This document shows, in pieces, positions 58,331 through 64,000 of a stretch of 64,000 nucleotides of DNA. Both the position numbers and the translations under genes were made by a program. Source of the DNA: Emydura subglobosa. Taxonomy: Eukaryota > Chordata > Testudines > Chelidae. A model generated the notes under the pieces. The model was not told the origin of the DNA. It saw only the letters and a program-made list of their open reading frames with translations, and ran no database searches. Location of the stretch: NCBI GenBank assembly GCA_007922225.1, contig ML679960.1, forward strand, positions 6,488,844-6,552,843. The letters run 5' to 3'. Each line of letters begins with the position of its first letter. The stretch's first letter is position 1.

Positions 58331-61300
58331 GCTAAAATAGAGGACCAGATAGATGGGAGCAAAACCGAGAAGGCCATTTTTCTGAGACACCAGCAAATGG
58401 TCGCAGGTGTTTAAGAAGGATATCACGTTTGGCAGCATAAAAAGTGGCAGAGAGGTCAGGAAGGATGAAGAAGAAAGGAGAATGAGAGTCAGATGAGAGG
58501 AGATCATTAAACTCGAAGGGGTGGCAGGATCTGCCCCATTCTGGGTTGTAGAGCAATAACTGCTGTGCAATTTTACATTTTAACTGACAACCATTTTGTT
58601 TTGTCATTTTTAGTTTCTCCTTTGAGAAAAGGAAGGAATGAGAAAGTATTGTATGGATATCAGATGTTTTTATGTCTCAAATTCTGAGGATTTCAGCTGT
58701 ATTCAGGCCAATTCCAGAACAAGGAACAGAAATTGCATCCACAGAGTCCATAAAGTCAATGATTAGTGTCATGATTTGTATTATTCACTGGGCACCGTCT
58801 GTGGGCTCCGCACTGTTCAGAATATACCAGAAAATGCAGTCCCTGAGCTAACGCATATAAAATGTGTAGCCCTGGATAAGATGGCTCAGATAGTTAAGTA
58901 TGAAGTGTATAGTTATTGAGTACATGTTAATATCTGTGAGTGGAGGTGCTGATGGCAATAGAAGTTTTACCTAATTAAGGACTGAAAGGTTTGATCCTCC
59001 AACTTTTTTTCAAGAGGAAGAGCTGCCTAGAGCTCCTGTGCCTATTTATTTTCCTTTCCTGCTTGCAGTGGCCCTGATATACCTCAGAAGACTCAATTTT
59101 TTTCAACTTTAAAATGTGGAATTTTCTTAGTGTTTTGGTTTTAAATATTCTCCCGTGAGAACTGCAACTCAATCACTGTAATGTTGTGTTTTAGAGCCTT
59201 CTGGAAAGCCTTTAAACAGAAGTGAAAGCAGTGTTGCCAACTCTCATGAGTCTCATGATAATTATTGTTTTCCTTAAAGCCCCAGCTCCTGGAGTCAAGT
59301 GGATATGTGATGATTTCAGCCTTCATTCTTAAAGAAAAAGTAAGTTTCTAGCCTTTGTGGCTGTGGAGAACGCTTCCATATGTGACCCCAGTGCACCCTA
59401 AAGGCTCAAAAAAGAGAAAGCAAATAAAAAACCACCACATCTAATATTTTTACATAAGCTCGTTATTTTTAAGCCAATCTCATGATTTTTGGTGAGCCTG
59501 ACTTATGATTTTTGAACATTTGAGGTTGGCAAAACTGTGAAAGTGACTTGAAAGTGTCAGTTTCACTCCTGTTTAAAGTCAGTTTCTAGTGTGTTATTTG
59601 TAGTATGGTAACACTAGAGCCCCAGGCAGGTGTAGTATAAATGCAGAGGGCCTTGCCCTAGTAGGATGTTTCTAAAAATTACATGATCTCTTCTAGGCTT
59701 GGTGAACTGCAAAAAGAAAGTAGCCTAAATGATAGAACGCAATCTAGATTGTTTCCATTGTTGTATTCAAGAATAAGTGTCCTTTAAATGACTTGACCCA
59801 AGATGTCAGAACACTTAAGTATTAGAGTTGAATGGGTCTAATATTTATTTAATTTTCTTTTTTTATATAGGAATTAGATACAGTGCTCCTGTCAGCTAAA
59901 TTCTAAGTTATTATCTGCAAAAAAAAACAAACTAGTTTTCAGGTAACTAAATCATGGTTAAAATTGCCCACTCCCCTTCCCCCCAATCTGAAATGGACAC
60001 AGGCAAGAAATTCCTGTTCAATCTTACAGTATTGTGTGGCTAAAGAATATTACAAAAGATGAGCATTTCTATATACCTTGCGAAAGCGAAAACAACAAAA
60101 ACTTGTATTTAATTCCCTGGATCCATATAATATTGTAAGACTGAAGAGATTTTTCTTGTCTGTTTAATGGTATTGAAAACTGTAATATTTTACACATGTT
60201 CAAAATAAAGGATTCCTATTCGTGAGTTAAACCGATGTAGGGTAGAATCTTTCAGTCAACTTCTATCTAAATTCTACGTAGTAATGTAAAGTTTGTAAAA
60301 TAATATTAAGATTAACTTGTTTTTGTTGTTTCAGCTTTTCAAGCTGTAGAGAGATTGCTGTACATGTCTTTCTAATGTGGTTATCTAAATTAGGTACATG
60401 ATAAAGGTTATTCTGTAAATTCTAAATATGGTACATATCCTGTACATCAGCCGCCATGATTAGCTGTCAAAAAATCCTCATGAAAATTTATTTTGGTGGG
60501 CAAGAGAGCTAATACATGTGTACAGAAACCCCATTTCTAAATAAAGTAATTACTTTCTCCATTTCTTACCATAATTTTTAAGGATTAAGAGACAATCGGC
60601 CAAATTTAATATACCAAGCCATCTCTGAATTACGGTGGTGCAAAATACTTCTGTAATCACTCATCAGTTTTATTTGTTTTAAAATCCTAGAGAAAAAGTT
60701 TTATTATTACCAGACTAATACCTTGTATGCCACTTTTACTGCATAGCAGTAGATTTTATAATTTATGATTAATACATATGTCCTCTGTAAATGGTAGCTG
60801 GAGATGGAAAATGTTTACAGTCACCATTAAACTGTATCAGTGTTAATGGTACGTCCTATAAAACAAAGATGTAAGCTCATCAGTTCTGTATGGAACCACG
60901 TCAGAGACAGGTATACAATATAATATTTTGACCATTTTTCTGTTTTATCCCATCACTTTTCAATATGAAATGCTTTTTCTCCCAGTGGATATAACTGTAT
61001 AATCTCAAGGGACCAGGGAGATACTGAATCGGAAAGCTGGGATAATGTCAAGCTGCTCTGCCTTGACAAAATCAGGTTGTAGTCAATTTAATATTATATG
61101 ACTAGAGTGTAAACTGACTTTTCGTTCTAAATGTAATGCATTTATTTGTGGGGGGAGAGAGCTGGAAAGGAGTGGGAGTGTCAGGAAGCTTAACCATTTT
61201 TAATCAAAATCTTGTGTCAGCAGAAATTTTTTAACCAGCTTTAAAAGTGGTCAGAAAATAGAGAACATTTTTTCACAATATTTGAGTCAAAATTTGGACT

Positions 61301-61455
61301 GACAGAGGTGTTCTGATCTGCTGTATTTATGAGCATGAAGTATATTACAGTGCATTTTATTATGTTGACTAAGGCTAAGTTCAGAGGCCCTGCATGAGAC
61401 CTATGTGCCACTTGTGTCCATTTAAACCAGAATACCCTATTGTGTAAAGACTTAT
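58331..61455 (+). other. IL1RAPL1 intron, AT-rich
   Basis: No gene, RNA or defined transposon recognised. Confidence 0.55.
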
Positions 61456-61640
61456 GGTAGGTCTGCATGGCAATAAATAAATAAATAAATAAAACCAGGC
61501 AGCAAGCTTCAGAGCCTGGGTCTACAGCCTCGGACTCCTGGGGCTTGCGCTACAGCATGTAGATGTTCAGGCTTGGGCTGGGGCTCAGACTCTGGAGCTG
61601 AGAGAGCGGGATGGGTGTTTCAGGGTGCTGCAGGGACAAA
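61456..61640. repeat. MITE fragment, 'gtctgcactgcaat' family copy 2, with (AAAT)n insertion
   Basis: Starts taggtctgcatggcaat, then an AAAT microsatellite (61471-61494), then cctgggtctacagcctcgg, gtagatgttcaggcttgggc and ggggctcagactctgg. It shares its start and its alternating cagg/ggct motifs with 49745-49835. Only the left half remains. Confidence 0.6.
61471..61494. repeat. (AAAT)n microsatellite
   Basis: About six AAAT units lying within the MITE fragment. Confidence 0.85.
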
Positions 61641-62120
61641 GCTGGGAAGAGTCTGAGCTTTAAGTTAAGAAGAGGTACAAGAAGCAACCTGAGCATTTGA
61701 GCTCTTTAAGCTTGCAATACATGGAAGAATCCATCAGAGCACAAAGGGAAGGAAGCTCCTGATCAGTGACTGAAGGTCTGATGCTGGAGGGGTGCTTGAA
61801 CTGTTTACTGCTAAAGGTCTTGGAGTAGATCTGGGTGAATTCCTGCCTCCTGAAAAGCTGTTGGAGGAGGAGATAAGGTGTAAGTTTGGAACCATCTGTC
61901 AGTGAGGGGACCCTCATTCCACAGTTTGAAAGATTTAAATGGTGCTGACCCTCTGAATGAGGTGAATTCCACACTAAAAGATTACCAACATATATTCCAT
62001 TATTTTGTGATATATAGGGCTATAAGTTGAGAGGTTTGGGTGTGCTTGTGTGTGCAGTGATTTCCATTTCACCCAACTTACGTTCTTTGCAAACAAATGT
62101 ACCCCAGTTGTACACTTTCA
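61641..62120 (+). other. IL1RAPL1 intron
   Basis: Nothing recognised. Confidence 0.5.
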
Positions 62121-62128
62121 CGCTACAG

Positions 62129-62365
62129 TAGAGGTGTCAAACATTTGGCCCGTGGGCCAGATACAACCCGCCAACCTTTTTGGTCCAGCCCCTGGTGGCA
62201 GCGTGCGCTGCCGTGACATCTCACGGCGTTATACTCTCTGGCAGCGTTGCACGTTGCTGCCAGGGAGTACGAAGTCGCGAGATCTCGCGGCAGCATCGCC
62301 AGGGAGTACGAAGCTGCCATGAGATCTGTGTACTCCGGTGGCAGTGCTCCAAAAGTGCCTACAGG
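62129..62365. repeat. Probable truncated hAT MITE with CpG-rich tandem units
   Basis: Begins tagaggtgtcaaacatttgg, then cccgtgggccagat, a terminus typical of hAT MITEs that start TAG(A/G)GGTGTCAAAC. It is followed by two to three copies of a 'gccagggagtacgaag ... gagatct' unit rich in CpG. The matching right terminus is absent. A weak 7-base match (gctacag on the left, cctacag at 62359) is not enough for a target duplication. Confidence 0.5.
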
Positions 62366-62678
62366 ATAGGTCTACTCGAATATTTAAAAAAGTTGAATAA
62401 ATTATTTGACAAATATTATCATATTGCAGTTACTCATCTAACAATTCGACATAGCGTTTTGACAGGCTGATCAAATATTGTAAAGCAAAAAAAAAAAATT
62501 GTTGAATAACTTACTTGATAAACACTCTTTGACCAACTCTGTTATCTGACAGGCAAATACTATGCATTTGACTTAAAGGGAATATTTGCAAACAGTTGGC
62601 ATGGAAAGAGTGGGTTAACACAGTAATGCCTACTTGTAGGGAAAGAGCCTGAAAATAGTAATTTAGTTTAAGTGCGGA
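62366..62678 (+). other. IL1RAPL1 intron between two hAT-type repeats
   Basis: AT-rich with an A-run near 62489. No gene. Confidence 0.5.
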
Positions 62679-62686
62679 GGCGTAAG

Positions 62687-63543
62687 CAGTGGTGTACCGA
62701 AGGTCTCCAATGCCCGGGGGCCAAGCCTTCATTTGTGCCCCCCCCACCCTTCCGCACAGGGCAAGAGCGGTCCCGGTGCTTCCCCCCAGTTGCTCTGGGG
62801 AAGGGGGGGGTCTGTGGCTGCCGGGGGGAAGCGTGAGGCGCAAGGGGATGCAAATACAGGCTTGGCTCCGCCACCCCTCCTCCCCACACTTTCCTGGAAT
62901 GCAGTGCTGCCTCTCCCACTGCAGTTCCACAGCCTGGTGCTGGCTTGGATGGGATGGCCTCACCCCCAAGGCTGGGCCAGCCCTTCATGATGCGTGCGGG
63001 GGGGGGGGGAGGGGGCGCTGAGGAGCAACCCTCAGAGCTTCCTGTGCCTCCCGCCCATTGTGAAGGGCTAGTCTGGCGCCCTCCCCCACACTTAGCCTTG
63101 ACGCCCAGTGATGGCTCGGATGAGGGTGGACTCACCCCCCGGCTGGGAGGGGTGTGCAGGCGCACCAGGATGGCCCTTCATGATGTGCGTTGGGGGGAGG
63201 GGGGGGTTGCAGGAGCTGAAGCAGAGGTGGGAGCAGCCGCCGTTCAGCCTCCTGCACCCTCTGCCCATTGTGAAGGGCTGGCCTGGTGCCCTGTCTCTCA
63301 CTTACCCACCAGTCCAGCCCTACAGCCCGGCGCCATGGGGCAACCTCACCCCCTGGCCTCGAAGGGGCCACTCCCACTTCTCCTCCTGTGTCGCCCCCAC
63401 ACATCGTGAAGGGCCTGCCTGTGCCCCCTCCCTCCCAAGCCAGGGTGTGAAGCCACCCCATCTGATCCGGTGCTGGGATGCGGGGCTAGAGTGGCGGGTA
63501 AGTGCGCTCTGGGCCAGCCCTGCCTGCCCTCGGTACACCACTG
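62687..63543. mobile_element. GC-rich non-autonomous hAT element, 857 bp
   Basis: The left end cagtggtgtaccgaagg and the reverse complement of the right end cagtggtgtaccgaggg match in 16 of 17 bases. Perfect 8-bp duplications GGCGTAAG flank it (62679-62686 and 63544-63551). The interior is a very GC-rich array of roughly four diverged units around 'cccttcatgatgcgtgcggggg' and its inverse 'cccattgtgaagggctgg', so it is partly palindromic. Overlapping ORFs of 150-165 codons on both strands come from this repetitive sequence and are not genes. Confidence 0.93.
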
Positions 63544-63551
63544 GGCGTAAG

Positions 63552-64000
63552 TGTGGCTATTGTCTTAGAAATGGATCCACTCTCATTATCTTGGAGCAAT
63601 AATATGAGTATTCAGATTAGCATTACTATTTAAATCCAGCATGGGACAAAGGTTCTCTTCCAATACAAGCTTGACTTTCCTTTTGTCACTGTGGTTGACT
63701 TTATTTCTGCTAAACAATCGAAATTAAGCTACTGGTTGCACCATATCCTTGTAAAGGGCACACTCCACTCTTGAGTGCCTCCTTATAGCTGGGTGTATAC
63801 TGCTGTTCTTTTCCCACCCCTATAGGTTGTTGACCTCATTTGGTGGGTCTTCAGTGGATTGGTCCTCTGGTTGGGTCACAAAGTCAAAGTGAACTACTTT
63901 CAAGATGGCAGAGTCCAATAAAATAAAGTCTATCTGCTCCAGCTCTGGGCTCTTTAAATTCAACCCTTCAATAGGGCTTCCAAACAAGCCCTGTCCCATC
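63552..64000 (+). other. IL1RAPL1 intron to the window edge, possibly entering another repeat
   Basis: From about 63755 (gggcacactccactc ... aataaaataaagtctatc near 63918) the composition resembles the start of an LTR or retroelement that may continue beyond the window. It cannot be resolved from this side. Confidence 0.35.

Noticed and set aside
62129..62365. Complete hAT MITE with a cctacag target duplication
   Set aside because: The right terminal inverted repeat is missing and the flank match is weak, so completeness cannot be claimed.
62511..63602. Overlapping ORFs of 105-165 codons on both strands
   Set aside because: They lie within the GC-rich internally repeated hAT element bounded by GGCGTAAG duplications. 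Low stop-codon frequency in GC-rich repeats explains them, and no domain or consistent frame is seen.
4754..64000. A further IL1RAPL1 exon (Ig3, transmembrane or TIR)
   Set aside because: No translated segment resembles the expected Ig3 sequence with flanking AG/GT. The whole stretch is treated as one intron.

Overview
This is vertebrate genomic DNA, almost certainly from a turtle; a crocodilian is the main alternative. It is AT-rich, intron-dominated sequence with no long open reading frames of cellular genes. Its interspersed repeats (CR1 LINE, MIR-type core-SINE, hAT, PIF/Harbinger and Ty3/Gypsy families with long LTRs) fit that assignment. The species call rests on repeat types recognised by eye, not on a database match.

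The only cellular gene is part of IL1RAPL1 (interleukin-1 receptor accessory protein-like 1) on the + strand. Two consecutive coding exons are present: 2083-2269 (end of Ig domain 1, linker, start of Ig domain 2) and 4600-4753 (rest of Ig domain 2). Both have canonical AG/GT splice sites and compatible phases. By comparison with the mammalian gene they are probably coding exons 4 and 5. Everything from 4754 to the right edge (59.2 kb) is the start of the next, very large intron. The following exon is not in the window.

Layout. 1-2082: end of the upstream intron. 2083-4753: two exons and a 2.3-kb intron. 4754-23230: quiet AT-rich intron with one MIR SINE (8.6 kb), small palindromic repeats and an LTR-like remnant (16.7-17.2 kb). 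23230-25503: 3' part of a conventional Ty3/Gypsy element (integrase C-terminus, tail, 3' LTR). 26568-27760: a solo LTR with 5-bp target duplications and an acidic ORF. 31666-32349: a 684-bp hAT element with perfect 8-bp target duplications. 35485-36246: another solo LTR. 37155-40558: a - strand Ty3/Gypsy element with ACCTA target duplications, a large internal deletion and the unusual order integrase-RT-RNase H-LTR, as in Gmr1-like elements. 42255-47446: a PIF/Harbinger transposon with a transposase remnant (+) and a Myb-like partner remnant (-). A CR1 LINE has inserted into the first and a hAT MITE into the second. 47.5-62.7 kb: intron with smaller repeats, including a 134-bp MITE inside a MIR SINE. 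62687-63543: a GC-rich 857-bp hAT element with perfect 8-bp target duplications.

No cellular RNA gene, CRISPR array or prokaryote-type operon is present. The best candidates for something unusual are the domain order of the 37-40 kb element, the protein-like ORFs inside two LTR families, and the datable nesting of transposons. None of these is a working new system: every element coding region examined carries stops, frameshifts or altered catalytic residues.
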